In this document: in pieces, positions 9,791 to 19,606 of the stretch
How positions within the stretch are numbered: position 1 is the stretch's first letter
How the letters are laid out: each line of letters starts with the position of its first letter
Notes under the pieces: generated by a model
Databases searched by the model: none
What the model saw: only the letters and a program-made list of their open reading frames with translations
Told to the model about the DNA's origin: nothing
Assembly: GCA_032717465.1 (NCBI GenBank)
Contig: CM064632.1
Location: 28,438,578-28,502,577, forward strand
DNA from: Coenobita brevimanus
Lineage: Eukaryota > Arthropoda > Malacostraca > Decapoda > Coenobitidae
DNA length: 64,000 nt
Reading direction: 5' to 3'
Program-made: the position numbers and the translations under genes

Positions 9791-12700
9791 TTGGACAAAA
9801 ACGTAAAACAATTGGGCAGGAGGAGGGCTGGGGAGTGGAAGCACCACGACCGCTTGATAAGTGTTCACGGAATCTACAGTAGGACCTGCCACACCATCCA
9901 GCGCCAGGCTCTCCCTGAACCCAGACCCCAATGCGAGGGGCTGCCCGAGGCCAAGCCCGAGTCCCACAACGAGCAGCTCGAGGCAAAGCCCAAGTCCCAC
10001 AAAGGGCTGCCCGAGGCCGAGCCCGAGTCCCGCGAGGGGCTGCCCGAGGCCGAGCCCGAGTCCCGCGAGGGGCTGCCCGAGGCCGAGCCCGAGTCCTGCG
10101 AGGGGCTGCCCGAGGAGGAGCCCAGCAAGGGGCTGCCCGAGGCCGAGCCCGAGTCCTGCGAGGGGCTGCCCGAGGACGAGCCCAGCGAGGGGATGCCCGA
10201 CTCCGAGCCCAGCAAAGGGCTGCCTGAGTCCGAGCCTGAGTCCCACGAGGGGCTGCCCGAGGACGAGCCCGAGTCCCGCGAGGGGCTGCCCGAGCCCGAG
10301 TCCCGCGAGGGGCTGCCCGAGCCCGAGTCCCGCGAGGGGCTGCCCGAGGAGGAGCCCAGCGAGGGGCTGCCCGAGGCCAAGCCCGAGTCCTGCGAGGGGC
10401 TGCCCGAGGACGAGCCCAGCGAGGGGATGCCCGACTCCAAGCCCAGCAAAAGGCTGCCTGAGTCCGAGCCCGAGTCCCACGAGGGGCTGCCTGAGGACGA
10501 ACCCGAGTCCCGCGAGGGGCTGCCTGAGACCGAGCCCGAGTCCATGGAGGGGCTGCCCGAGGACGAGCCCAGCGAGGGGCTGCCCGTAGACAAGCCCGAG
10601 TCCATGGAGGGCCTGCCCAAGGACGAGCCCGAGTCCCGCGAGGGGCTGCCCGAGGACGAGCCCAAGTCCAGCGAGGGGCTGCCTGAGGACGAGCCCGAGT
10701 CCCACGAGGGGCTGCCCGAGGACGAGCCCGAGTCCCGCGATGGGCTACCCGAGGACGAGCCCGAGTCCCGCGAGGGGCTGCCCGAGGACGAGCCCGAGTC
10801 CCGCGAGGGGCTGCCCGAGGACGAGCCCGAGTCCCGCGAGGGGCTGCCCGAGGACGAGCCCGAGTCCCGTGAGGGGCTGCCCGAGGACGAGCCCGAGTCC
10901 CGCGAGGGGCTGCCCGAGGACAGGCCCAGCGAGGGGCTGCCCGAGGACGAGCCCAGCGAGGGGCTGCCCGAGGACGAGCCCAGCGAGGGGCTGACCGAGT
11001 CCGAGCCCAGTGAGGGGCTGACCGAGGACGAGCCCAGCGAGGGGCTGCCAAAGGGTAAGCCCAGCGAGGGGCTGCCCGAGTCCGAGCCCAGCGAGGGGCT
11101 GCCAAAGGGTGAGCCCAGCGAGGGGCTGCCCGAGTCCGAGCCCAGCGAGGGGCTGCCCGAGTCCGAGCCCAGCGAGGGGCTGCCCGAGGTCGAGCCCAGC
11201 GAGGGGTTGCCCGAGGACGAGCCCGAGTCCCGCAAGGGGCTGCCCGAGTCGGAGCCAGAGTCCCGTGAGGGGCTGCCCGAGTCCGAGCCCAGCGAGGGGC
11301 TGCCCGAGGACGAGCCCGAGTCCCGCGAGGGGCTGCCCGAGGACGAGCCCGAGTCCCGCGAGGGGCTGCCTGAGGACGAGCCCGAGTCCCGCGAGGGGCT
11401 GCCCGAGGACGAGCCCGAGTCCCGCGAGGGGCTGCCCGAGGACGAGCCCGAGTCCCGCGAGGGGCTCCCCGAGGACGAGCCCGAGTCCTGCGAGGGGCTG
11501 CCTGAGTCCGAGCCCAGCGAGGGGCTGACCGAGTCCGAGCCCAGCGAGGGGCTGATCGAGTCCGAGCCCAGCGAGGGGCTGACCGAGGACGAGCCCAGCG
11601 AGGGGCTGCCCGAGGACGAGGACGAGCCCGAGTCCATCGAGGGGCTGACCGAGGAGGAGCCCGGCGAGGGGCTGCCCGAGGACGAGCCCGGCGAGGGGCT
11701 GCCCGAGGACGAGCCCGGCGAGGGGCTGCCCGAGGACGAGCCCGAGTCCCGCGAGGGGCTGCCTGAGTCCGAACCCAGTGAGGGGCTGACCGAGTCCGAG
11801 CCCAGCGAGGGGCTGACCGAGTCCGAGCCCAGCGAGGGGCTGACCGAGTCCGAGCCCAGCGAGGGGCTGACCGAGTCCGAGCCCAGCGAGGGGCTGACCG
11901 AGTCCGAGCCCAGCGAGGGGCTGACCGAGGACGAGGACGAGCCCGAGTCCATCGAGGGGCTGCCCGAGGACGAGCCCGGCAAGGGGCTGCCCGAGGACGA
12001 GCCCGGCGAGGGGCTGCCCGAGGACGAGCCCGGCGAGGGGCTGCCCATGGCCGATCGCAGGGAGGGGCCGCCTGAGGCTGAGCCCAAGTCCCGAAAGGGG
12101 CTACCCGAGGCCGAACCCGAGTCCCGCAAAGGGGTGCCTGAATCCTGCAAGGGGTTGCCCGGGGCCGAGGCCAATGCCAGTTGGGCCCAAGATGCTCCAG
12201 GGAAGGAGTCTCCAATAACCCGACCCCGACGTCACCGCACCCGTAAACGAGCCCGGCACCATGACTCTATTTTCAAGGCCGGGTCTCAACAAGTGGCTCT
12301 GGGGGCCAAGTACGAGTCCCGCGATGGGCTGCCTGAGGCCGAGCCCAAGATCCTTGAGGGGAAGCGCGAGTCCCTCGAAGGGGTGCCCAAGGCCAAGCCT
12401 GAGTCCTGCGAGGGGCTGCCCGAGTCTGTTGCCGATCACACCCAAGATGCTCCAGGGGAGGAGTCTCTGGTAACCCGACCCCGGCGTTGCCGCACCCGTA
12501 AACGAGCCCGACGCCACGACTCTGTTGTCGAGGCCGGGCCTCAACAAGGGGCCCCCAAGCATGATTCCATCGCCAGGGCAGGGGTTCAGCGAAAGGCTAC
12601 AGGGGCCAACATTCCCTCCCATTCCATTCCATCCTCTACCCAACCCACTGTGGGTGGGTCCACCACCTCTAACTCTGATGATCTGTGCAGGGCCACCTTC

Positions 12701-12961
12701 CAGCCTAAATCAGGGTACCAACAGTTCATTCTAACTGTTAATGCGGAGGGCCTTCCACCCAGTAACATGACCTGTACCCTGCTTCAGAGGGTGGGGGAGA
12801 TACTAATGCAAAAGTTGGAGGGGAGTCGGGGTGATTCGTACACTATTACATTTTCCACTCCACCCCAGGCCACCACCAGCCTCCCTCCCACCCACCTCTC
12901 CCAGCCCTGCACACCATCCACTCTCACCGAATGCCACGGGAAACAAGATCTCTCCCAGTGA
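9791..12961 (+). CDS. Acidic EGLPEDEPSE-repeat protein, candidate exon
   Basis: This open frame of more than 1050 codons runs without a stop from 9668. No ATG lies near its start: 9791 is TTG and the first in-frame ATG is at 10193. If real, it is an exon needing an upstream start by splicing. Residues of about 50-760 are tandem units of two types, 11 residues (GLPEDEPESRE) and 9 residues (GLPEDEPSE). They are highly acidic and Pro/Ser-rich, so the region should be disordered. Two copies of a basic module with the core RTRKRAR follow at about 12220-12300 and 12470-12550; each is preceded by a QDAPG sequence and looks like a nuclear localisation signal. A non-repetitive tail of about 140 residues ends at TGA 12959-12961. 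The tail and the duplicated basic module argue for coding. Against coding, units of 27 and 33 bases keep several frames open by arithmetic alone. Function is unknown. Confidence 0.5.
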   Translation: MDKNVKQLGRRRAGEWKHHDRLISVHGIYSRTCHTIQRQALPEPRPQCEGLPEAKPESHNEQLEAKPKSHKGLPEAEPESREGLPEAEPESREGLPEAEPESCEGLPEEEPSKGLPEAEPESCEGLPEDEPSEGMPDSEPSKGLPESEPESHEGLPEDEPESREGLPEPESREGLPEPESREGLPEEEPSEGLPEAKPESCEGLPEDEPSEGMPDSKPSKRLPESEPESHEGLPEDEPESREGLPETEPESMEGLPEDEPSEGLPVDKPESMEGLPKDEPESREGLPEDEPKSSEGLPEDEPESHEGLPEDEPESRDGLPEDEPESREGLPEDEPESREGLPEDEPESREGLPEDEPESREGLPEDEPESREGLPEDRPSEGLPEDEPSEGLPEDEPSEGLTESEPSEGLTEDEPSEGLPKGKPSEGLPESEPSEGLPKGEPSEGLPESEPSEGLPESEPSEGLPEVEPSEGLPEDEPESRKGLPESEPESREGLPESEPSEGLPEDEPESREGLPEDEPESREGLPEDEPESREGLPEDEPESREGLPEDEPESREGLPEDEPESCEGLPESEPSEGLTESEPSEGLIESEPSEGLTEDEPSEGLPEDEDEPESIEGLTEEEPGEGLPEDEPGEGLPEDEPGEGLPEDEPESREGLPESEPSEGLTESEPSEGLTESEPSEGLTESEPSEGLTESEPSEGLTESEPSEGLTEDEDEPESIEGLPEDEPGKGLPEDEPGEGLPEDEPGEGLPMADRREGPPEAEPKSRKGLPEAEPESRKGVPESCKGLPGAEANASWAQDAPGKESPITRPRRHRTRKRARHHDSIFKAGSQQVALGAKYESRDGLPEAEPKILEGKRESLEGVPKAKPESCEGLPESVADHTQDAPGEESLVTRPRRCRTRKRARRHDSVVEAGPQQGAPKHDSIARAGVQRKATGANIPSHSIPSSTQPTVGGSTTSNSDDLCRATFQPKSGYQQFILTVNAEGLPPSNMTCTLLQRVGEILMQKLEGSRGDSYTITFSTPPQATTSLPPTHLSQPCTPSTLTECHGKQDLSQ
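10000..12060. repeat. GC-rich 27/33-bp repeat array
   Basis: About 70 units built on GAGGGGCTGCCCGAGGACGA, with the longer type adding GAGTCC plus CGC. Most variation sits at CpG sites, for example CGC becoming TGC, CAC or CGT, as expected from CpG transition. The array is the main GC-rich island of the window. Runs of identical long units (about 10690-10920 and 11300-11490) and of short units (about 11770-11930) suggest recent segmental expansions. Confidence 0.95.
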
Positions 12962-13495
12962 GGGGTGCCTCACGTTACACGGTAATGAACACCCATTCTG
13001 CATCCCATCCACCCTCGTCCAATACCACAGGCACCAAGACACCTCATTTTACCTAACACTTGCTCTTATCTTTGACTGACTTTTAATAACTCTTTAAATC
13101 ATCATGTAACTATTTTATTTTCATGCTATATGTACTTCTTTTAAAATAGTTTTTCGGCCTAATATATTTTAAAATTATTATTTAGGCTTGGCATTGCCTC
13201 ACCTCTGCTTTGGTTGGTTAAAAACCTCATGTTAGACCTGGTGGGCTAATATTCTCAGCCTCACATCTTGTAAGAGAGAAAGAGAGATGCTGCTTTGAAC
13301 TTTTTTTGTTTGAGAGAGAGAGAGAGATGCTGCTTTGACGTTTTCTGCTCTGAGAAAGAGAGAGAGGCTACATAGCTTCAAGAACTCTGCAGAATTGTAA
13401 TATAACGAAAGTGATTATCATTTTTTTTTTTATTATAACCTGTTTTGAGTAATAACGTTTTTTTGTCTTAGTTTTATTTTTTTTCTCAAGTAACT
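12962..13495. other. Downstream of the acidic-repeat frame; no gene recognised
   Basis: Composition drops sharply to AT-rich after 13060, and this could be a 3' untranslated region. Three imperfect repeats of a GAGAGAGAGAGATGCTGCTT-like phrase lie at about 13275-13370. No clear AATAAA signal was seen in the first 500 bases. Confidence 0.45.
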
Positions 13496-13499
13496 GGAG

Positions 13500-14185
13500 A
13501 ACCTTGCAAGGTGAAGGGGCTATAATGTCGTCATAGTTAACTGGATGAAAATAGGTAGATAGGTAGACAGATAGATTTTAAACAGGAGATATCTTCCTAT
13601 TTGGAGGGGATAAAGCTGTGTAAATGATTTGATGTAGAGTGATAGATCGACAGACAGATAGATCAACAGCTGTAAAACAGGAGATATGTTTTTAATGAAG
13701 GTAATAAATCTCCATAAATGATCTGATGTAGATAGATAGACAGACAGACTGATAGATAGGTAGATAGTTGTTAAACAGATGTGTTTTTAATGAAGGAAAT
13801 AAATCTCCATAAATGATTTGATGTAGATACACAGGTAGATAGATTGTTTCTTAAGTTTTTTTTTTTTTTTCTAATTGAAGGGGATAAATCTTCATAAACA
13901 ATTTAATGTAGACAGATACTAGACAGATTAATCGATAGATAAGTCAATATGATTTTTTTTTCAACTGAGATTTGTAACTGAAGGGGCTGAAAATATCTCC
14001 ACAAAAGATTGGGTGAAGGTAGATATAGATACTAGACAGACAGACAGGTAGATAGAAAGTAGATATATCATTTTTAACACGAGACATCTTTCTCATTGGA
14101 AGACCTAAAAATTCTCCATAAAAGAATGAGTGAAAATAATTAGATTGATAGACAGAGAGACAGATAGACAGAATTTCTGACCCCT
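13500..14185. repeat. Degenerate tandem repeat of about 110 bp with GATA/GACA tails
   Basis: About six units share the phrases TTAAACAGGAGATAT, GAAGGGGATAAATCT, CCATAAATGATTTGATGTAG and a GATAGATAGACAGACAG tail. Unit lengths vary through changes in the tetranucleotide and poly-T parts. Confidence 0.85.
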
Positions 14186-14351
14186 CAGTTACGAAAGGTG
14201 TAGGCAGATTTTTTTTTTTTTTTTTTTTTTTCGTGAGCTACAAGACTACTATACTAGGGTTATATAAACCTGAGTAATGTTAATGAAGTTTAGTACCGTA
14301 ACACAGTATTCTCCGGTTTGGACAAATATTTGTTTTTCGTCGTCGCTGTCA

Positions 14352-14376
14352 TCATCATCATCATCATCATCATCAT
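14352..14376. repeat. (CAT)n microsatellite
   Basis: An uninterrupted CAT trinucleotide run of about 25 bases. Confidence 0.95.
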
Positions 14377-14449
14377 GCCTCTTTTTCCTACCTGCAGGTT
14401 TTTGTATTAACTAAAATCCCTTATGTTAGGATTACATTAAAAGGAGTAA

Positions 14450-14640
14450 ACTTTCTATAGCCAGACGTCTTAATCCCATAAGGGGTGGCCACAAACAAGT
14501 ACCCCTTTCTCTCATATACCTGCATTTATAGGGGGGGTGGGGTGGTCACAAACACTTCGCCTCCACGTCATCCTCCCCCCTGCCGTTTCGCTGCCCTCCC
14601 CCCAGCTCATGCCCCTCTCTCTCATATACCTCGGATTATA
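14450..14640 (-). mobile_element. Decayed LINE 3' tail fragments, minus strand
   Basis: The plus strand TATAGCCAGACGTCTTAATC with AGGGGTGGCCACAAACAAG matches the 3' end of the LINE at 15850-16694. A second partial piece (GTGGTCACAAACACTTCGCC, then CTCATATACCTC) follows. Two incomplete copies of the same tail appear to lie side by side. Confidence 0.7.
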
Positions 14641-14989
14641 ATAGTTTGGTAACGCACTCTAACATTGGCGCCAATTTTCAGAGCATGATATCGGTAAATA
14701 CACGGGAACAATGCCAGGTGTATGAGAAAGGGAGGCTTATATATTGGGGGGGGGGGCAGCAAAATGGCAAGGGGCAGGATGACAAGAAGGCGATTTGTCT
14801 ATGGCCACACCATACGAGATTGAGGTGTTTGGCTGTAGGTAGAAGAATTGTTTTCGCCATAACTCAAATCAATAAAATCGTCTTAGTTGAAATTCTCTAG
14901 CTACTAGAATTGTCCAAACGAAGAGTGTGTTAAGAATGTGTAGAAGAAACCACTGAAATATGCGGTGTTATACTTAGATGCATTCAATC
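14641..14989. other. No gene recognised
   Basis: Contains a G homopolymer near 14745. An 84-codon frame starting in this interval has no recognisable features. Confidence 0.4.
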
Positions 14990-15540
14990 CAAGGAGAAGT
15001 TGACAGATTTTTAAAACCAGACATAAGGGATAGCACTCAACTTTAAAATCGTCTGCTGTTAACCTAAGGGCGCGTCTACAAGTGTCCTCGAACATGTGTT
15101 GACAACACAGCTGGCAACATGTTTGAATACACGTAAAGAGCAGTATTTGGACAGATGTATGTAAACATGTTTCAGTGCAGCTTCGAGCTTACTAGCAGCA
15201 GAGGTGATGCAGTAAACACGTCCTTACGAGGCAGCTGTGACTGCTCATGATACTGCCAACAAGATCTGGTTGCTCCCGTTCCCAGCATGATTGCAGCTTG
15301 TTCGTTATTGTGTTGTTTACATGTTGCCGGCACTTGTTCCAGCACATGTGTGGACGCGCACTAAATGAATGCCCAGGCGTGTCTGTAGGAAGGAAAGGAG
15401 TGAACACGGGTTAACAAGTTGATAGATTTTTAACATCAGACATATGGGATTTCATGACGCTTTAAAAATCATCTGTTGTAAACACGAATGAATGTCCTGG
15501 TGTGTTTGTAGGAAGGAGAGGAGTGAAAAGGAGGACAAAT
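14990..15540. repeat. Direct duplication interrupted by MITE-D
   Basis: The phrase TTGACAGATTTTTAAAACCAG (14999) recurs as TTGATAGATTTTTAACATCAG (15418), each followed by ACATA and a TTTAAAAATC-like block. A second pair, AATGAATGCCCAGGCGTGTC (15365) and AATGAATGTCCTGGTGTGTT (15488), both continue GTAGGAAGGA. The region is a diverged duplication around the MITE-D insertion. Confidence 0.7.
15068..15361. mobile_element. MITE-D (294 bp) with TAA target duplication
   Basis: The ends are inverted: GGGCGCGTCTACA on the left, and GTGCGCGTCCACA as the reverse complement of the right. Inverted similarity continues for about 50 bases (CGAACATGTG and GGCAACATGTTT). TAA lies immediately outside each end (15065-15067 and 15362-15364). 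Three-base TWA duplications and G-rich ends are typical of PIF/Harbinger elements, so a non-autonomous Harbinger-type element is inferred. No transposase is encoded. Confidence 0.72.
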
Positions 15541-15841
15541 AAACATTCAGCCATCTCGGAATGGCCCAATAAACTTGTCTCGTTCAATCAAAGACAACAG
15601 TCGTGCCTTGAAATCTGTGGAAAACATCTGCTAAAAGGCTAAAATTCTGGTGCGTTCTGCTTTGCGTCAAATGGACGGTTGGTAGCACTGGCATGAGTTG
15701 CCATATGCTCCAGGTGACGAACCAGTGGATGCCAACATACTTTTTATAGCTAAGCTAAATAAATACATATACAGTAGTTGTTTTTTTCCGACTACTAATT
15801 TTACTTGATGTATATACTGAACAGTTTCTTATGTTATCCTT
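15541..15841. other. No gene recognised
   Basis: Unremarkable sequence between the duplication and the LINE copy. Confidence 0.4.
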
Positions 15842-15849
15842 TTTAATAC

Positions 15850-16694
15850 TATCTATCTATCTATAGCCCGACGCCCTAATCCCGCAAAGGGTGGCCGCAG
15901 ACAAAACGCCTCCAAGTCGCTCTGTCACCCACTATTTGACTACCCTCCCCCCAACTGACCCCCCCCCTCCCTCATATACCTCTCAACTCCATCCCTCCAC
16001 CTCATCCTCGGTCTACCTCTCCCTCTCCCTCCCTCCACCTCACCTACATAAACTCTCTTAGTCAGTCTTTCATTCTCCATTCTCTTCAAATGTCCAAACC
16101 ACCTCAGTGTATTTCTCTTAATCTTCTCAACCACATCCACATCCACCCCACAGCGTTCCTTCACTTCTTCATTCGTCAACCTGTCCCTCCACGTCACTCC
16201 ACATGCTCCTCTCAAGTAACTCATTTCCACTGCCCTCACTCTTGACTTGTTCCCCTCTTGCAAGGTCCATGCCTCGCTTCCATACGTCAGGGTAGGGATC
16301 ACAATACTATCATGCAGTGACTTCTTAACTACCATACTCACCTCCCTATTTCTCATCACTGCTTTCAGTGTATCAACAACCTTCCTTCCCTGCTGTACCC
16401 TTTCACGCACTTCATCCCCCAAAGTTCCATCCTTACTCATCACACTACCCAAGTACTTGAATGCACTCACATTCTCCATATCCTCACCATCCAACCTCAC
16501 TGCACACTCTGTGACTTCATTCCTCTCAAACACCATAACTTTACTTTTGTTTACATTAACTTTCAGCTTCCTCCTCCTACACACTGTCCCAAATTCATTC
16601 ACCAAACCTTGCAACTCCCATTCATCTTCACTCAACAGTACTGTATCATCAGCAAACAGCAACACCGGAAGCTTCCAAATCTCACCCTCATTCA
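15850..16694 (-). mobile_element. 5'-truncated LINE with TTTAATAC target-site duplication
   Basis: Only the 3' part of the reverse-transcriptase frame and the 3' tail remain. The same octamer TTTAATAC flanks both ends (15842-15849 and 16695-16702), as expected of target-primed insertion. The 3' end on the minus strand is a (TAGA)n run, typical of RTE-like LINEs. Related tails lie at 14450-14640, 39325-39455 and 60520-60970. Confidence 0.88.
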
Positions 16695-16695
16695 T
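15940..16695 (-). pseudogene. LINE reverse transcriptase C-terminal fragment
   Basis: About 251 codons are open. The product starts just before the catalytic box LLFADDTVLL (motif C), followed by FKYLGSVMSKDG and a C-terminal part with LRWFGHLKRMENERLTKRV and GRGRGRPRMRW. The last two are characteristic of RTE-type and related LINE proteins. Motifs A and B and the whole endonuclease are missing, so it cannot act alone. The apparent start codon straddles the insertion junction and is accidental. The open frame suggests a young insertion. Confidence 0.88.
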
Positions 16696-16702
16696 TTAAT
16701 AC

Positions 16703-17639
16703 CGTGTTAGAAATACTTCAATTCAATTAGCTAAACACATATCCAGAGTTTGGTTCTACTTCCTTATTAATTTAACTTTTGCTTAATTTGGTATTTATAA
16801 GCTGTGATTTTCATTATCTGTCATCAAACAACGTAGTGTATAATGACAATCGGTTTCGTTATGAGTGACGAAATGAATCCCACAGGCTGGAATTCGAACA
16901 GCCCAGGAGACCGAAGTCTATGCACGACTAATCGTTGGCTTCATTCTAATCTCAATTAGTCTCTTACGAAATAAGCACTGCTTACAGGTGCTACCTTTCA
17001 TCGCTGTGATTATTTCCTGGTTCTGTATTAATGTGTTAACACAAGAGCGACCTGAATGATTGCTGTCCGTTGTGCCTTCCTCCCTAAAGCGCCTAATCCA
17101 CCTTTATACAGTTCTGCTTACACCGAATGTTTGGATTTGGTGTTCGGGATTCTTTCCCCCTAAATAAAGGCATATCATGTCCTCTCCCATCCCCTCAGTA
17201 GTTGGACGCATGATGTTTTCTCTGTGCATACCACGGTATAGTCTAGGTCTGCCTGACGTTCTGTAATATGTAACGGCCAAGCACTCATCCCCTGATCGAA
17301 AATAGTTCAAATTTCTTCTCTCGGAGGAAGCAGTACTTGCAAATGGATGTTACGGCTTCGGAATTATGCTGAGTTCGATTATTATGTCATAGCAGCAGCA
17401 GATATGAAGCTTAAAGAAAGTCAGGGTAGCCAACCATGAATATGTAGCTGTAGCAGAGCTCTCATAATGTTTCACATGTTACATTTATTCTTCGGACAAA
17501 ACTGGGACACGATATTTGTCTCTCACTGTACACACCCTAGCAAGCATTTTCTCCCCTAAAGTGAGGTTTCCAAGAAGCTGTTACTCTATGCTGTATATTC
17601 GTTAAATTTACATGTTTTATCCTTGTTCGATCTGTTCTC
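16703..17639. other. No gene recognised
   Basis: Mixed sequence with no tandem structure and only short frames on both strands. Confidence 0.45.
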
Positions 17640-17752
17640 TTGTTTTTGTTTTTTCCCTGTGCCCTCCGTTATCTTGCTTTTGTTTTTTCTTGGAGGGAAA
17701 AATTTGGAGGGCCTCTGGTCGTCGGTTCCCTCCATGCATTAAATAAAAAGAC
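17640..17752 (+). mobile_element. LINE 3'-end fragment (same family as 47-50 kb element)
   Basis: TTGTTTTTTCTTGGAGGGAA, then GGGCCTCTGG, GGTTCCCTCC and GCATTAAATAAAA parallel the 3' untranslated end of the element at 47087-50135 (TTTTTCTCTTGGAGGGAAC, GGCCTTTGGTTCC, CGCATTAAAA). It is a tail-only, severely 5'-truncated copy. Confidence 0.75.
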
Positions 17753-17811
17753 TTTAAATGCCTCCTGGTCTAAATGGATTGATATAGGTCGCTTTAACTA
17801 CTTCACTGCAA

Positions 17812-17845
17812 GACACACACTTACAAACATACACATACACAAGTA

Positions 17846-17897
<52 letters not shown>

Positions 17898-18015
17898 AAC
17901 ACATTCACATACACACACACACCCTTAACACATTCACATACACACACACACCCTTAACACATTCACACACACACACACACACACTTAACACACACACACA
18001 CACACTTAACACATT

Positions 18016-18050
<35 letters not shown>

Positions 18051-18090
18051 AACACATTCTCTCTCACACACACACACACAATCATACATA
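17812..18090. repeat. CA-rich microsatellite block
   Basis: Several perfect CA runs are separated by the repeated phrase TTAACACATTC (17896, 17931, 17956, 18007, 18049), giving a compound higher-order repeat. Confidence 0.95.
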
Positions 18091-18208
18091 CATACACACA
18101 TAAACAATCAGTCACAGATAGACAGAAACACACATGCCCCTACAGAGACGCAGACACATACACATACTATTGGCAACATATGAACCTGATACAGTATTTT
18201 CATTTATT

Positions 18209-18546
18209 TTTTTTTTATGTGACCGACTCTAGGCATAGGCTTGACAGCCTGCTTTCAGGGCCCAGTAGTCCTCCTACATACCATACACATCTACATGTCA
18301 CCACTTCGGCATTAACACCCACTGTCCATATTGAGTACAAGCTAGGGTTGTCTCATGCAGGACTGGTGCACTGTACTGGTATTTGCAGGGGTATTTTTTC
18401 TACAGGTTGGCGGGTCTTCTGGTAGATCAGTAAAGTCCAATTTTATGAAATTCAAATCCTTAAACTGTTCCCTGCCGCAGCGGGATTTGATCAGGTCCGT
18501 TAGGACTGCAGGCCAACTCTCTACCGATTGAGCCACCGCCTCCCCC
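18209..18546 (-). mobile_element. SINE-B, full-length-looking tRNA-derived SINE
   Basis: The minus strand starts with a tRNA-like head. GGCGGTGGCTCAATCGGTAG contains a good A box (TGGCTCAATCGG). About 30 bases later CTGATCAAATCCC occupies the place of a B box but departs from GGTTCRANTCC. A unique body of about 250 bases follows, ending GAGTCGGTCACATAAAAAAA, an A-rich tail. Length, promoter and tail together fit a pol III SINE. The weak B box suggests age. Confidence 0.78.
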
Positions 18547-18900
18547 AAAGAGTGTGGCTTGGGTCAGGCAGTTGGTACGCCTGCAACCTGTGACTTATTC
18601 ACACATTTGTTGTGTCTAGGAGGAGGATGAATGATTGGGTTACCAATCACTTCTTAAAACTGACACGTAGCTATGAATTATATATTAGAAGACTCTAGTA
18701 AAAATAACCATAGGTATGAGTGTTTTTCATTATTGTCATAGCTCATATCGTTGATAGATAAACTTTAACTGCAATGATAACAAAGTGATATATAGAGCAT
18801 TCCGTATCATAGACTGATCTAGACGGTGCTCACACACCTTAAAATCGCTCCTGTCTTGCCTTGCCAGTTGGTGGAGCATACACTTCTTCAGTGTTTTATT
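18547..18900. other. No gene recognised, ends at assembly gap
   Basis: No repeat or coding signal. Frames crossing the N run are artefacts of the gap. Confidence 0.45.
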
Positions 18901-19000
18901 NNNNNNNNNNNNNNNNNNNNNNNNNNNNNNNNNNNNNNNNNNNNNNNNNNNNNNNNNNNNNNNNNNNNNNNNNNNNNNNNNNNNNNNNNNNNNNNNNNNN
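18901..19000. other. Assembly gap (100 N)
   Basis: A run of exactly 100 N marks a scaffold join of unspecified true length. Continuity between the two sides is not proven by sequence. Confidence 1.
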
Positions 19001-19408
19001 AAGCAGATTATACGGAAGGGCATGGTGTATATTATTAGAAATAGATCATCTGTGTGAATATATACATGCAAGTGAATAAAAACCGAAGTGCTGTATATAA
19101 AATTTGCACACCATGAAGTACACATAGGGACATACAAGTGTGTTGTAGCAGATATTTACATGCAAATATTCGTACAGTCAAAGCTGGAAACAGCCACCAC
19201 GAAGCAGTCCAAATCAATGAAGCATAGGAAGAGCACCTGACACCCGGAATATGGAGGTCCCGCCCCACGCCTCCCTAGTGGGATGGTCCGGGCTTTTGGC
19301 AGGGTGGGTTTGTGGTAGTGGTGGGCTTGGAGTTATAGTTGCGGTGTTGGTAGTGGCCTGCGGTAAGGTATAACTATAGAACTGGTGTTAGTGATGGGGA
19401 TAATGATA
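19001..19408. other. No gene recognised
   Basis: Mixed sequence, with a GGTAGTGGTGG-type purine-rich patch near 19310-19360. Confidence 0.4.
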
Positions 19409-19606
19409 CTGGTATACTGATTTTACTTTATCATGGCGCAGATTTTCGTCCTTTTGTGACATTCTCGTCGTCTAGTGGCAGAAAAAGATAATGCTGCAAC
19501 TCATCTTTTCCATAAAACTTCTGTGTGACCATTATAATATCCATAGCGTTAATCTATCGTTACAGCTCAGCATTCAAGTTGAAGAGATGGCAGTTTCAGG
19601 TCCAAT
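19409..19606 (+). mobile_element. MITE-A copy, diverged
   Basis: This shares the MITE-A body: CAGATTTTCGTCCTTTTGTG, GGCAGAAAAAGATAATGCTG, TCTTTTCCATAAAACTTCT, GTTACAGCTCAGCATTCAAG and GAGATGGCAGTTTCAGG. The inverted ends are eroded. Confidence 0.82.

Noticed and set aside
9627..12215. Minus-strand open frames of 862 and 766 codons (Arg/Ala/Pro- and Ser/Gly-rich)
   Set aside because: They are antisense readings of the 27/33-bp array, lacking any non-repetitive domain; they are open only because the units are multiples of three.
18736..19137. A protein-coding frame across the N run
   Set aside because: The frame passes through 100 unknown bases and has no domain on either side.
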